A stretch of DNA of 64,000 nucleotides from Hydrogenophaga sp. GTDB lineage: Bacteria > Pseudomonadota > Gammaproteobacteria > Burkholderiales > Burkholderiaceae_C. Below the pieces are notes generated by a model, which was not told the DNA's origin, made no database searches, and was given only the letters and a program-made list of their open reading frames with translations. Positions 33,483 through 43,457 of the stretch are shown piece by piece. The stretch is taken from the NCBI RefSeq assembly GCF_030651625.1, contig NZ_JAUSCF010000031.1, positions 248,001-312,000 of the forward strand, read 5' to 3'. Position numbers and translations under genes: made by a program. Every line of letters begins with the position of its first letter. Position 1 is the first letter of the stretch.

Positions 33483-36212
33483 ATGACTCATGAAGGCCAG
33501 TCCGACGATTCCGGTCTGCCCAATGCGCACCGCAGCGAATCTCCAGCACCTGAACCAGCCACATCTGTGAGCGTGGATCCCCGTTGGGTGCGTTTGATGG
33601 ATGAGGTTCATCGATTGACCGTGCAACACGGCATCACGCCCGGACGGGTGTTGGTGCTGGTGCCTTACGCCCAATTGATGGACGAGGGGCGGCGCGCCTG
33701 GGGCCAGATGCACCCGGGCGGGTTCCCACCCCGCTTTGAATCGAGCCGAAATCTGGCGGCATCGTTGAAGCCCTTTTTTCCGGAACCAACCGATCTGAGC
33801 ATGGACATGGCCCGCGACAGCCTCGTCGCTGAGTCGTTTGTCGAAAGCGTGGCCAAAGGGCGCACCGATCCAGCCATTCGTTCCCTGATGGTCGCCAGGC
33901 TGATCGAGGCGGCAACGCAGCTGGCACCGATTGCCGCGTCCATAGCGCCTGATCAACGGCTGGCATGGTCCGCCTCGCTTCAGGCATCGCTGCGGCTGGG
34001 GCCGACAGCACTGCAATGGGAGTCGCTGCTGGGCTCCCTGGCGCTGGCATGGGTCGGCGCATCTTCGTTCGCCACCGATGCGCTTTGGGAGGAGGCGGCC
34101 CAACCCGGCGTATTGGCCGATGCAATGCTCATGGTCCCCGGATTTCATGACGACCCGCTGGCGGCGGCACTGGTCAGGCACTGGGGGGACCGCGCCACTG
34201 TGCTGCCCTTGGTCATGGAAACGCGGGATGCGCTTCTGGGCGCGCATGCGCAATTGTTCCGGTGCGGTGACAGTGAAGATGAGGCGCAACAGGCGGCGGC
34301 CTGTGTGCTGGCCCGAGCCAATGCGGGACTGGCGCCGGTGGCGCTGGTGGCCAATGATCGGGTTCTGATTCGTCGTATCAGCGCGATACTGACCGGTGCT
34401 GGCGTGTCGGTTCGAGATGAAACGGGCTGGAAGTTGTCCACCACGCACGCTGCATCGCAAGTGATGGCGCTGCTGCGTGCGGCCAGCTCGAACGCGCGCA
34501 CAGACGATGTGCTCGACTTCATGAAGCTGGCACCCGCCTGGAGCGATACACACGTGCAGCAGCTTGAACGGCTTGCCCGAGATGCCGGTGCCTCCCGCTG
34601 GCGCGCCGTGATGAATACACCCGCCCTTGCCGGCGCGGTGCCACTGGATGTGCCATCGCTTCTCGAGGCACTGCAAGTCCCTCGAACACTCAGTCAGTGG
34701 CTCTCGGACACGTCAGCGGCGCTGGCGGCCTGCGGGATGTGGGATCCGCTCCACTTGGATGACGCGGGCAAACAGCTGATACGGGCCATGAGGCTGGGTC
34801 GCGGTGGCGCGGACGAGCTTCTGGCCGTGAGCCAGGCGTTGGCACAGACAGCCAACACACCAGAAGGGCAGCGCAAGCAGGGAGCTGGCGCAGGCGGTCG
34901 CTTGTCGCTTTCAGCTTTTGTCGACTGGGCGCAAGACGTGCTGGAAGGCGCCAGCTTCACCGCGAAGAACGGCGCCGCGCCCATGGTGGTGGTCGTGCCC
35001 ATGGCACAGTTGCTGGGGCGAGGCTTCAAAGCAGCCGTGGTGCCGGGCTGCGATGAAAACCACCTGCCTGCCAGCCCCGAACCGCCCGGACAATGGACAA
35101 ATGAGCAGCGCCATGCTTTGGGCCTTCCTTCGCGAGTCGAGCTGGCCGAGGCCGCAGCGAGCGCATGGCAAGGCACGCTGACAACGCCCCAGCTTGACAT
35201 CCTGTGGCGAAGCCAGGAGCGGGGTGAATCCCTGCTGGCCAGCGCCTGGGTACAGTCACTGCCAGGGTTTTCTGGTGTGCATGTGTCAGGAAGTCCGAGC
35301 GGCCAGGGCTCAGACCTCCGATCCATGCGCTCACTCACGGCTCAGGTGGCACCCCGCCCCGCGCCTTCTGCGCGAGACACATTGCCGGATCGGCTTTCGG
35401 CCAGCGCTTACCAGGATCTGCGCCACTGTCCCTATCGTTTCTTCGCCCTTCGACAGCTCCGGTTGACCGAGACGCCGGAACTCGAAGAAGCGCCCGACCA
35501 GCGCGACATGGGCAACTGGCTTCACGCCGTGCTACGCGCCTTTCACGAACAACGAGGCGATACGCGCCCGGGCGTGCAAGCAGACCGGTCATCACTGGAT
35601 CTGCTCGCCGCAGAAACCGCCAGCGCCATGGGGCTCAATGCAGACGAGGGCGCAGCCGGCTTTCTCCCTTTTGAGGCCATGTGGCCCGCGCTGCGCGAAG
35701 GCTACCTGACCTGGCTGGCAGGATTTGAATCCAGAGATGATCACGCAGGTCCGCGTTTCGAGATGGCCGAGGTAGCCCGTGAAGCGCAGCTCGGGCTGTG
35801 GAATCTGTACGGAAAGCTGGACCGTGTCGATGTACAGGACTCACCAGAAGGTCCGATTCCCATCGTGATCGACTACAAGACCGAGGGCCGGGCAAGGACG
35901 CTCGAACGGATCAAGGAACCCTTTGAAGACACCCAGCTTGCCTTCTACGCCACACTTTTGCCACATGACAATCTGAGGGCGGCGTATCTGAGCATCACGG
36001 ACAAACGAGGCGAGGGTCCCAGGGACGCTGCCACCCTCTGGGTGGAGCAGGAGGACGTGCTGATGGCACGGGAACAGCTGCGTCAGGGCCTGGTGGACGA
36101 CATGTCGCGTATCGCGGGTGGGCAACCCATGCCCGCTCTGGGCGAGGGGCAGGCCTGCGACTTCTGTGCGGCCCGCGGCTTGTGTCGCAAAGACTTCTGG
36201 GGGCAGCCATGA
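33483..36212 (+). CDS. addB: AddB-type PD-(D/E)XK nuclease, double-strand break repair
   Basis: This 909-residue partner of the UvrD-like helicase encoded next processes double-strand DNA ends for recombination. The N-terminal two thirds is a degenerate helicase-like region (FPTDxR-like blocks are weak). The C-terminal nuclease has LPDRLSASAYQDLRHCPYRFF, LHAVLRAFHE, VIDYKTEG (the Asp/Lys catalytic strand) and QLAFYATLL. Cysteines in HCPYRF and CDFCAARGLC fit the iron-sulphur cluster found in AddB-type nucleases. Its stop overlaps a 33-codon ORF leading into addA. Confidence 0.85.
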   Translation: MTHEGQSDDSGLPNAHRSESPAPEPATSVSVDPRWVRLMDEVHRLTVQHGITPGRVLVLVPYAQLMDEGRRAWGQMHPGGFPPRFESSRNLAASLKPFFPEPTDLSMDMARDSLVAESFVESVAKGRTDPAIRSLMVARLIEAATQLAPIAASIAPDQRLAWSASLQASLRLGPTALQWESLLGSLALAWVGASSFATDALWEEAAQPGVLADAMLMVPGFHDDPLAAALVRHWGDRATVLPLVMETRDALLGAHAQLFRCGDSEDEAQQAAACVLARANAGLAPVALVANDRVLIRRISAILTGAGVSVRDETGWKLSTTHAASQVMALLRAASSNARTDDVLDFMKLAPAWSDTHVQQLERLARDAGASRWRAVMNTPALAGAVPLDVPSLLEALQVPRTLSQWLSDTSAALAACGMWDPLHLDDAGKQLIRAMRLGRGGADELLAVSQALAQTANTPEGQRKQGAGAGGRLSLSAFVDWAQDVLEGASFTAKNGAAPMVVVVPMAQLLGRGFKAAVVPGCDENHLPASPEPPGQWTNEQRHALGLPSRVELAEAAASAWQGTLTTPQLDILWRSQERGESLLASAWVQSLPGFSGVHVSGSPSGQGSDLRSMRSLTAQVAPRPAPSARDTLPDRLSASAYQDLRHCPYRFFALRQLRLTETPELEEAPDQRDMGNWLHAVLRAFHEQRGDTRPGVQADRSSLDLLAAETASAMGLNADEGAAGFLPFEAMWPALREGYLTWLAGFESRDDHAGPRFEMAEVAREAQLGLWNLYGKLDRVDVQDSPEGPIPIVIDYKTEGRARTLERIKEPFEDTQLAFYATLLPHDNLRAAYLSITDKRGEGPRDAATLWVEQEDVLMAREQLRQGLVDDMSRIAGGQPMPALGEGQACDFCAARGLCRKDFWGQP

Positions 36213-36310
36213 ACGCAGTGCCCGGCCGCTTCATGGCCAGCTCGCAGCAACGTGCAGAGCACCTTGATGTGCGGCCTTGCGCAGTCCGCAGTGCGAAGGT
36301 GCTCCGATGA
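36209..36310 (+). CDS. 33-codon ORF bridging addB and addA
   Basis: The ATG overlaps the addB stop (ATGA at 36209) and its TGA overlaps the addA ATG (ATGA at 36307), so ribosomes could pass straight through all three genes. It encodes MNAVPGRFMASSQQRAEHLD followed by 13 more residues with one cysteine. I recognise no family. It may only be a translational coupler that keeps AddA and AddB in step, or a remnant of a longer AddA N-terminus. Protein evidence would be needed. Confidence 0.35.
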   Translation: MNAVPGRFMASSQQRAEHLDVRPCAVRSAKVLR

Positions 36311-39300
36311 ACATGCCGGCCTACCGCATCAACGGACAACCCGCTGACCGCGAATCGTTTTACGCACTCGCTTGTGATCCCGGGCGCAGCATCGCTGTGG
36401 AGGCCTGTGCCGGCGCAGGCAAGACCTGGATGCTGGTTTCGCGCATCCTTCGGGCGTTGCTCGACGGCTGTGCGGCGCAAGATATCCTCGCGATCACCTT
36501 CACCAAGAAGGCGGCAGGCGAAATGCGCGACCGGCTCAATGGGGAATTGCTGCGCTGTGCCGGCCTTTCTGACACCGAGCTGGCCAGCGAGCTGCGCGCG
36601 CGCGGACTGAGTGCACCGGACGCCACGCTGCGCGCTCCAGAGCTGCGCACCCTGCATCAAAGGCTGAACGCTGTGGGTCGCCAGGTGCAGGTGCGCACCT
36701 TTCACGGGTGGTTCGCTTCGCTGTTGCGGAGTGCTCCGTTGTCCGTGCTGCAGGAACTGAGGCTGCCACCGCGGTACGAGCTCCTCGAGGACGACGCCCA
36801 GGCAGTGGCATCGGTGTGGCCTCGCTTTTATGCCGCCGTCGTCAGCGATGGCCTGAGCAAGCGCGATTTCATGGTTGCGGTGGCCGAGTACGGACGCCAT
36901 CAGACGCTCAAAGCCCTGGAAAACGCGCTTCAAAAACGGGTGGAGTTCGCCCTGGCAGACAGCGTGGGCGTGGTGGAGGACTCGGTACAGCCTTTTGGAG
37001 CGCTGTTTCCCCGCTGGGCCAGTCTGGCATCCCCCGAACAGGCCTTGCTCTTGCCCGGGGTGCGAGAGCGCTGGCTGGACAGAGCCAAGGAACTCGGCAG
37101 GGAAGCCACCAAGACGCCTCAGGCCGCAGCGCGTGCGGTGATCGACGCATTCCTGTTGCCGGACGACGCGCTGCAGATGCCCGCTCGGCTTGCCCAACTT
37201 CGCAAGGCCTTTTTTGTGGCCAACGAAGACCGCCTGACCAACAACCTGACCAAGTTCGTGGCTGCCCAGGATGCAGAACTGGAGCTGCAGGACTTGTGCA
37301 CGGCCAGGCGCCAGCATCAGGCATGGTCGCACCACCAGCGCATGGCTCGGCTTTCACGGGTGCTGCTCAGGTCCTATGGCGAGCTCAAGCGCGAACGTGG
37401 CTGGGTTGACATGAACGACGTTGAAGGGGCTGCGCTGCGATTGCTGGGCGACAGCGAGATCTCTGGCTGGATGCAGCAAAGGCTGGACGCCCGGGTGCGC
37501 CATCTGCTGATCGACGAGTTCCAGGACACCAATCCGCTGCAATGGCAGGCGCTGTATGGGTGGCTGTCGGCCTATGCGGGCGCAGGGTCGGGCGAACCGC
37601 CCTGTGTGTTTCTGGTGGGCGACCCCAAACAGTCCATCTACCGGTTCCGGCGTGCCGAACCCCAGGTGTTCAAGGCCGCACAACAATTTGTGGTCAACGG
37701 GCTCTCGGGCGCGCTGTTGAGCTGTGACCACACGCGCCGCTGCGCCACGGGCGTGGTGGATGCCTTCAACAGTGTCATGCTGGACGCTCTGGCCAAGGGT
37801 GAATACGGCAGCGACTACCGCAGCCACACCACCGAGAGCACGGAAGAGGGCGCTGTGCTGGCACTGCCTCAGGTGCTGCGGGACGCCGCTATGCAGGGTG
37901 GCCGCACTTCGAGCGATGCGCCGGTCTGGCGCGACAGCCTGGTGACGCCCAGGGTACTTCCAGAAGACAGCATGTCGGTGCGTGAAGCGCGCCAGGCCGC
38001 CGACTGGGTGGCGGCCGAGATCGCATCGGGCCGCCTGCATGCCAAAGATGTGATGGTGCTTTCGCGTCGCCGAGAACGGCTGGGCTGGATGCATCAGGCG
38101 CTGCTGGAGCGGGGTATTCCGAGCGAGCAACCAGAGAAGATCGATCTTTGCGAGGCCCCGGCTGTGCAGGACGTGGTGGCCTTGCTGGATGCGTTGGTGT
38201 CCCCCTCGCATGACCTGAGCCTGGCCCGCGCGCTCAAATCTCCCCTGCTGGGTTTCAGCGACGACCTGCTGGCGCAGATTGCCCGTCTGCGTGTGCGCTG
38301 GACGGCGCGCGCGGAATCCGTCGTATCAGCAGGGTCGACTGCTCCGACTCGATTGGTGTCCCCTTCGTGGTGGGGCGTGCTTCAGCGGTTCGAAGCGCTG
38401 TCGCATGAAGAACAGGTGGAGTTGATGGCCTTGACGTGCCCCTCGCCTCAGCAGGCCAGCGAACAAGCCAGCCTGCTGGCCACATGCGCACGCCATCTGT
38501 TGCTTTACCGCGGCTGGCTCAACCGATTGCCACCTCATGACGCCCTGTCGGCCATCTACGATCACAGCGACGCGATGGCACGGTTTGCGCAATCCGTTCC
38601 CGCCAGCCAGCGGACTTCGGTGCTCGCTCAGTTGCGCGACCTGCTGTTGCAGTCCCTGACCCAGGAAGGCGGTCGCTTCCTGACGGCCTACCGCTTTGTG
38701 CGGGCGATGAAGGCCGGTGGTATCAAGGCCACGCCCGCCCAGACAACGGACGCGGTGCGCCTGTTCACCATCCACGGGGCCAAGGGACTGGAGGCGCACA
38801 CCGTGCTGTTGCTGGATACCGACGCGCCATCCTCCCGCCCCGAAAGCATGGGCGTGTTGGTGGACTGGCCCGGCGAGAATCCGGCGCCCAGCCGTTTTGT
38901 GTTCCTGGCCAGCGAAAAGGCACCGCCGGTGTGTGCTTCCGGGGTGCTGGAGGTGGAGCAACGAGCCAGGGCGTTGGAAGAATTGAATGCGTTGTATGTG
39001 GCGCTGACCCGCGCTGAACACCGGTTGGTGATATCCAGCTTCGAGCCGCACCGGCGTGGGCAGGCCGTCACCTGGTACCAGCGCCTGGCAGCGGTGTCCG
39101 AAGCGGTCGAGGCAGGCAGCATCGTCGGATACCGCGATAGCCACGAGGATGCCGAGGACAGCCCCATCAAGCACGGTGAAAGTGCACTGTTTAATTTGCC
39201 CTGTCTGCCGCCTCTGACCGGGCAAATCGTGGTGCCCGAGAATTCGCCTGCTTCTGGAGCCGAATCGCGCGTCTCCGATCAAGACGACGATCACACCCGG

Positions 39301-39771
39301 GTCGGACTCGCTCTGCACCGGCTGCTGCAGTGGTGTCCCACGCCCGCAAGGGATTTTTTGTGGACGGATCTGCACTTGCGATCCGTGGCCCGGGAGTTTG
39401 ATCTGGACGGCGAACAGGCTGAGCAGGCGCGAGCCATTGCACAGCGCGTCGTCAAGGGCGACGCCGCCTGGGCCTGGGACGACACTCGCTTGGTGCAATG
39501 GGGCAACGAGGTGGAGCTGTTTCACCAGGGTGAGCTGTTGAGGCTGGACCGGCTGGTGCGTGAAGCGCATACGGTTTCTGGTCCGGGCGCCTGGTGGGTA
39601 CTCGACTACAAGAGCGCCGCACGCCCGGAACGCCAACCCGCCTTGATCGCCCAGATGCGCCGCTACCGCCGCGCGGTGGCCGAATCCTGCCCAGGAGAGG
39701 CCGTGCGCGTGGCCTTTGTCAGCAAGAACGGCGAGCTCATCGAGCTGTCGCCCGGGGACGCTTCGGAATGA
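36307..39771 (+). CDS. addA: AddA-type UvrD/Rep helicase-nuclease
   Basis: This 1154-residue superfamily 1A helicase with a C-terminal nuclease domain works with AddB. Motifs in order: EACAGAGKTWMLVSRI (Walker A), ILAITFTKKAAGEMRDR (Ia), LLIDEFQDTNPLQW (II), VFLVGDPKQSIYRFRRAE (III), LFTIHGAKGLEAHTVLLLD (V), LYVALTRAEHRLVIS (VI). Near the end, WWVLDYKSAARPE is the nuclease Asp-x-Lys strand. The start at 36307 has GAAGGTG 5 bases upstream; an in-frame ATG at 36277 is possible. Its stop overlaps the next gene (ATGA). Confidence 0.92.
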   Translation: MNMPAYRINGQPADRESFYALACDPGRSIAVEACAGAGKTWMLVSRILRALLDGCAAQDILAITFTKKAAGEMRDRLNGELLRCAGLSDTELASELRARGLSAPDATLRAPELRTLHQRLNAVGRQVQVRTFHGWFASLLRSAPLSVLQELRLPPRYELLEDDAQAVASVWPRFYAAVVSDGLSKRDFMVAVAEYGRHQTLKALENALQKRVEFALADSVGVVEDSVQPFGALFPRWASLASPEQALLLPGVRERWLDRAKELGREATKTPQAAARAVIDAFLLPDDALQMPARLAQLRKAFFVANEDRLTNNLTKFVAAQDAELELQDLCTARRQHQAWSHHQRMARLSRVLLRSYGELKRERGWVDMNDVEGAALRLLGDSEISGWMQQRLDARVRHLLIDEFQDTNPLQWQALYGWLSAYAGAGSGEPPCVFLVGDPKQSIYRFRRAEPQVFKAAQQFVVNGLSGALLSCDHTRRCATGVVDAFNSVMLDALAKGEYGSDYRSHTTESTEEGAVLALPQVLRDAAMQGGRTSSDAPVWRDSLVTPRVLPEDSMSVREARQAADWVAAEIASGRLHAKDVMVLSRRRERLGWMHQALLERGIPSEQPEKIDLCEAPAVQDVVALLDALVSPSHDLSLARALKSPLLGFSDDLLAQIARLRVRWTARAESVVSAGSTAPTRLVSPSWWGVLQRFEALSHEEQVELMALTCPSPQQASEQASLLATCARHLLLYRGWLNRLPPHDALSAIYDHSDAMARFAQSVPASQRTSVLAQLRDLLLQSLTQEGGRFLTAYRFVRAMKAGGIKATPAQTTDAVRLFTIHGAKGLEAHTVLLLDTDAPSSRPESMGVLVDWPGENPAPSRFVFLASEKAPPVCASGVLEVEQRARALEELNALYVALTRAEHRLVISSFEPHRRGQAVTWYQRLAAVSEAVEAGSIVGYRDSHEDAEDSPIKHGESALFNLPCLPPLTGQIVVPENSPASGAESRVSDQDDDHTRVGLALHRLLQWCPTPARDFLWTDLHLRSVAREFDLDGEQAEQARAIAQRVVKGDAAWAWDDTRLVQWGNEVELFHQGELLRLDRLVREAHTVSGPGAWWVLDYKSAARPERQPALIAQMRRYRRAVAESCPGEAVRVAFVSKNGELIELSPGDASE

Positions 39772-41123
39772 TCAACAGCCCATCTCGGGAGCAGCTCAAC
39801 ACGCAGGCCTCTGAATCAGGGTCTCCGCTACAGATCGATGTGGCGGTGTTGGGCGGTGGCCCTGCCGGCCTCATGGCCGCTGAAGTGCTGAGCGCCGGTG
39901 GGGCAGCGGTGCACCTTTTCGATGCGATGCCGTCGGTAGGTCGCAAGTTTCTGCTGGCCGGAAAAGGCGGCATGAACCTCACCCACGCCGAACCCTTCGA
40001 CGCCTTTGTGGGGCGCTATGCCGAAGCCAGTTCAGCTTTGCAACCCATGCTGGAGGCGTTTGGCGCACAGGCGGTGCGCGATTGGGCCAGTGGGCTTGGC
40101 ATCGACACCTTCGTGGGTTCGTCGCACCGGGTGTTTCCCACGGACATGAAAGCAGCGCCTCTGCTGCGCGCATGGCTGCAGCGCCTGCGCCATCCAGCAG
40201 GGAACGGCGAACCGGTGCAATTCCACATGCGGTATCGATGGACGGGTTGGGCGGCGGCACCCTCGGGACGCATCGGCCTGGTTCTGCGTTCACCTGCAGG
40301 TGAGACGATCGTTCATGCGCGTGCCGTGGTGCTGGCGCTGGGCGGTGCCAGCTGGGCGCGTCTGGGTTCGGATGGAGCGTGGGTGGCGCCACTCACAGAG
40401 GCGGGCATCACGGTGTCGCCCTTGCGTCCCAGCAACTGCGGTTTTGATGTGGCGAGCTCGCCCCGGCATGGCGCGGGCGTGGGCTGGAGTCCGTTTTTTG
40501 TCGAACGCTTCGCCGGCCAACCGTTCAAGGCGGTCAGCCTGACCTTCACGGGGAACGATGGGAGACACTTTGTCCGCCGGGGCGAGTTCGTGGCGACCGC
40601 CAGCGGCGTCGAGGGCAGTTTGATCTACGCCGTGTCTGCCCGATTGCGGGAAGAGATTGCTGGTTACGGTCAAGCCACTTTTCACCTCGACCTGCAACCG
40701 GATCGCACACAAGAGCAGGTACGGATGCAGGTGGCGCACCCCCGTGGCGCTCGCAGCCTTTCCAGCCACCTCAAAAGCAGGCTGGGACTGGATGGCATTC
40801 GCATGGCGATACTGAACGAGTTGCTGGACAAGGCGTCGCTGAACGATCCGCACCTGCTGGCAGCAGCCATCAAAGCCTTGCCGGTGACGGTGGTGGCACC
40901 TCGCCCATTGGACGAGGCCATCAGCACGGCGGGTGGCGTGTCTTGGGCCGCGATGGATTCATCGCTCATGCTGAGGGAAATGCCGGGCGTGTTCTGTGCA
41001 GGCGAAATGCTTGACTGGGAAGCGCCGACCGGGGGCTACCTGCTCACGGCTTGTGTGTCCACAGGTCGTCGGGCGGGGCAGGGGGCTTTGGGCTACCTGG
41101 ACTTGAAGGCCCAGGACACCTGA
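39768..41123 (+). CDS. HI0933/TIGR03862-like flavoprotein
   Basis: This 451-residue FAD-dependent oxidoreductase begins with the dinucleotide-binding motif VAVLGGGPAGLMAAEVL and continues GRKFLLAGKGGMNLTHAEP, typical of the HI0933/BaiN superfamily. The C-terminal FAD motif is AGEMLDWEAPTGGYLLTACVSTGRRAG. The specific reaction is not known for most members. It starts within the addA stop codon, so it is probably part of the addBA transcript, although no link to DNA repair is established. Confidence 0.88.
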   Translation: MINSPSREQLNTQASESGSPLQIDVAVLGGGPAGLMAAEVLSAGGAAVHLFDAMPSVGRKFLLAGKGGMNLTHAEPFDAFVGRYAEASSALQPMLEAFGAQAVRDWASGLGIDTFVGSSHRVFPTDMKAAPLLRAWLQRLRHPAGNGEPVQFHMRYRWTGWAAAPSGRIGLVLRSPAGETIVHARAVVLALGGASWARLGSDGAWVAPLTEAGITVSPLRPSNCGFDVASSPRHGAGVGWSPFFVERFAGQPFKAVSLTFTGNDGRHFVRRGEFVATASGVEGSLIYAVSARLREEIAGYGQATFHLDLQPDRTQEQVRMQVAHPRGARSLSSHLKSRLGLDGIRMAILNELLDKASLNDPHLLAAAIKALPVTVVAPRPLDEAISTAGGVSWAAMDSSLMLREMPGVFCAGEMLDWEAPTGGYLLTACVSTGRRAGQGALGYLDLKAQDT

Positions 41124-41163
41124 CCACAGGCCAACCGCAAGGGTACGAAGGACCGCACGCCGG

Positions 41164-42189
41164 TCAGCTGTGTGAAGGTTCGGCGGCCGCTTCTTCGAAG
41201 GCTTGTGCTGCGAGCGTCAGTGAACGAAGGCGCAGCGCGGGATCGAAAACGTCGCAGACCAGCATCAACTCGTCTGCTTCGGTGGTGGCCGCCAGCGCTG
41301 CGAGCCCTTCGCGAACGGTGTCCGGACTGCCGATCACCGCACAGGCCAGGAAATCGGCGATGGCTGCACGTTCCTGGGGGTGGAGGTTCTGCATGAAGTT
41401 GTGCACGGGAGCTGGCAACTGGCCTCGCTTGCCGGTGAGAATGCCCAGCACCCGCTGGTAGGTGCTGCTGGCAAGGTAGTCGGCCTCTTCGTCCGTCGGT
41501 GCAGCCACCATGGGCACTCCCACGATCGCATATGGCTTGTTCAAGGTGGCTGATGGCTGGAAGCGACTGCGGTAGAGGTCCAGCGCCTGTAACAGCAGGC
41601 GGGGGGCGAAATGCGAGGCAAAGGCGTAGGGCAGACCGCGTTCGGCCGCGAGTTGGGCCGAAAACAGGCTGGAGCCCAGCAGCCAGATCGGCACTTCTGT
41701 GCCCGCGCCGGGCATTGCTATCAGCCGCTGCCCGGGTTGGACCGGGCCCAGCAGACGCTGCAGTTCGGCGACATCGCGAGGAAAGTCGGCTTCGGTTTCC
41801 ACACGGTCGCGGCGCAGGGCTCGCATGGTGAGTGGGTCGGTGCCCGGTGCGCGTCCCAGACCCAGGTCGATGCGGCCTGGATAAAGCTCGGCCAGCGTGC
41901 CAAAGGCCTCCGCCACCACGAGGGGGGCGTGGTTGGGCAGCATGACACCACCCGAGCCAACGCGGATGGTTTGTGTGCCGCCCGCAATATGGCCGACGAG
42001 GACCGCGGTGGCGGAACTGGCGATGCCGCTCATGTTGTGGTGTTCGGCCAGCCAGTAGCGCTTGAAGCCGAGCTTTTCGGCATGTTGCGCGGTGCGCAGC
42101 GCAATTGAAAGCGCTTCTGCCACAGACCCTCCCTCGCGCACGGCGACCAGGTCGAGCATGGAGAGCGGAATGGAGGGCAGAGCGGTCAT
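41164..42189 (-). CDS. LLM-class flavin-dependent oxidoreductase
   Basis: This 341-residue luciferase-like monooxygenase-type protein has [55 protein letters not shown] and [12 protein letters not shown], which are characteristic of the MsnO8/YhbW-like group of single-gene LLM oxidoreductases. It probably uses reduced FMN. The substrate is unknown. The start at 42189 matches the family; an ATG at 42243 would add residues overlapping the neighbour's 3' end. It ends 40 bp from the convergent flavoprotein gene. Confidence 0.88.
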   Translation of the reverse strand: MTALPSIPLSMLDLVAVREGGSVAEALSIALRTAQHAEKLGFKRYWLAEHHNMSGIASSATAVLVGHIAGGTQTIRVGSGGVMLPNHAPLVVAEAFGTLAELYPGRIDLGLGRAPGTDPLTMRALRRDRVETEADFPRDVAELQRLLGPVQPGQRLIAMPGAGTEVPIWLLGSSLFSAQLAAERGLPYAFASHFAPRLLLQALDLYRSRFQPSATLNKPYAIVGVPMVAAPTDEEADYLASSTYQRVLGILTGKRGQLPAPVHNFMQNLHPQERAAIADFLACAVIGSPDTVREGLAALAATTEADELMLVCDVFDPALRLRSLTLAAQAFEEAAAEPSHS

Positions 42190-42208
42190 CAGAATGGGCC
42201 TTCGAGAA

Positions 42209-43345
42209 TCACATGGCGACTTCGAGCATGCCACGGTACTCATCAGCCGTGGCGATGCGGGGATTTGTCTTGTGGCAGTGGTCGGCCAGAGCGCCTGTGA
42301 TCACCTTGTCAAAAAGGGCAGCGGTCACGCCCATGGCGGCCAGCCCGCTGGGCAAGCCCAGGCGGGCGTTCATGTCCTTGATCGCCTCCGGGATGTCGCT
42401 GCCGCTTTGAAGCCCCATGGCGTGGGCCATGCGCTCCAGGCGTTTTTCCCTTTTCATCGACTCGGCCTCGGCGTTGAAGCGGATCACCGCCGGCAGAAAC
42501 ATGGCGTTGAGTGTGCCATGGTGCAGACGGGGGTCGACCCCACCCAGGCTGTGGCTCAGCGAATGCACACAACCCAGCCCTTTCTGAAACGCCATCGCGC
42601 CCTGCATGGACGCGCTCATCATGTTGAGACGCGCCTCGCGGTCCTGCCCGTCCTTTGTCGCCCGCTCGATGTGGGACCACCCTCGCTGCAGGCCGTCCAG
42701 ACCAATGCCGTCGGCGGGCGGGTTGAAGGCTGGCGCCATGAAGGTTTCCATGCAGTGGGCAATCGCGTCCATGCCGGTGGCAGCGGTCAGCATGGGAGGC
42801 AGGCCCAGGGTGAGTTCGGGGTCGAGCAGGGCGGTTTTGGGCACGAGGTGCCAACTGTGGAAACCCAGTTTGCGTCCGTCGTCCACGATGACGATGGCGC
42901 CGCGCGCCACTTCGCTGCCCGTGCCGGCCGTGGTGGGCACAGCGATCAGCGGGGGCACCCGGTCGGTGATGCGGGGCGAACCACCCTCGATGGTGGCGTA
43001 GTGCTTCAACGGCCCGTCGTGCGCTGTGGCAATGGCCAGCCCTTTTGCACAATCGATCGAACTGCCGCCACCGAGTGCGATCAGGCCATCGCAGTTCTCG
43101 CGGCGGTACACCTCGACCGCAGCACGCACGGCGGCCTCGGTGGGGTTGGATGGTGTCTGGTCAAACACAGCCACCGGCAATTCGGGCAGCGCGGCCAGTG
43201 CCTTGTCCAGCAGCCCGGCGGCCTTCACGCCTGCGTCGGTCACGATCAGGGGACGTGTGATGCCCACACGTTCACACTCGGCCTTGAGCTGGGCCAGGGC
43301 ACCGAAGTCGATGAGGATATTGGTCACATAGAGGATCTGGGACAT
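42209..43345 (-). CDS. Iron-containing alcohol dehydrogenase
   Basis: This 378-residue group III alcohol dehydrogenase has an N-terminal NAD(P)-binding part ([33 protein letters not shown]) and a C-terminal iron-binding part with histidines in [11 protein letters not shown] and [13 protein letters not shown]. The reaction is alcohol-aldehyde interconversion with an unknown substrate. It lies 19 bp upstream of the LLM oxidoreductase gene on the same strand, so they may be co-transcribed. It is divergent from the HSL-type hydrolase gene. Confidence 0.93.
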   Translation of the reverse strand: MSQILYVTNILIDFGALAQLKAECERVGITRPLIVTDAGVKAAGLLDKALAALPELPVAVFDQTPSNPTEAAVRAAVEVYRRENCDGLIALGGGSSIDCAKGLAIATAHDGPLKHYATIEGGSPRITDRVPPLIAVPTTAGTGSEVARGAIVIVDDGRKLGFHSWHLVPKTALLDPELTLGLPPMLTAATGMDAIAHCMETFMAPAFNPPADGIGLDGLQRGWSHIERATKDGQDREARLNMMSASMQGAMAFQKGLGCVHSLSHSLGGVDPRLHHGTLNAMFLPAVIRFNAEAESMKREKRLERMAHAMGLQSGSDIPEAIKDMNARLGLPSGLAAMGVTAALFDKVITGALADHCHKTNPRIATADEYRGMLEVAM

Positions 43346-43457
43346 GGTTGTCTCGCGTTATGGTGTGGAATTGGCAGAAAACTATAAGCCGCCTTGGCCC
43401 TCGCATCCAAATTGCACGCGGCGCATCCGGTCCCGCATACGACACCTTCAGACCTTC

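Noticed and set aside
35995..37335. A 446-codon antisense frame spanning addB and addA
   Set aside because: It covers two clear plus-strand coding sequences and their junction, and encodes nothing recognisable.
38326..39636. A 436-codon open frame antisense to addA
   Set aside because: The helicase motifs are on the plus strand. The antisense product is low in hydrophobic core and has no known domain or ribosome binding site.
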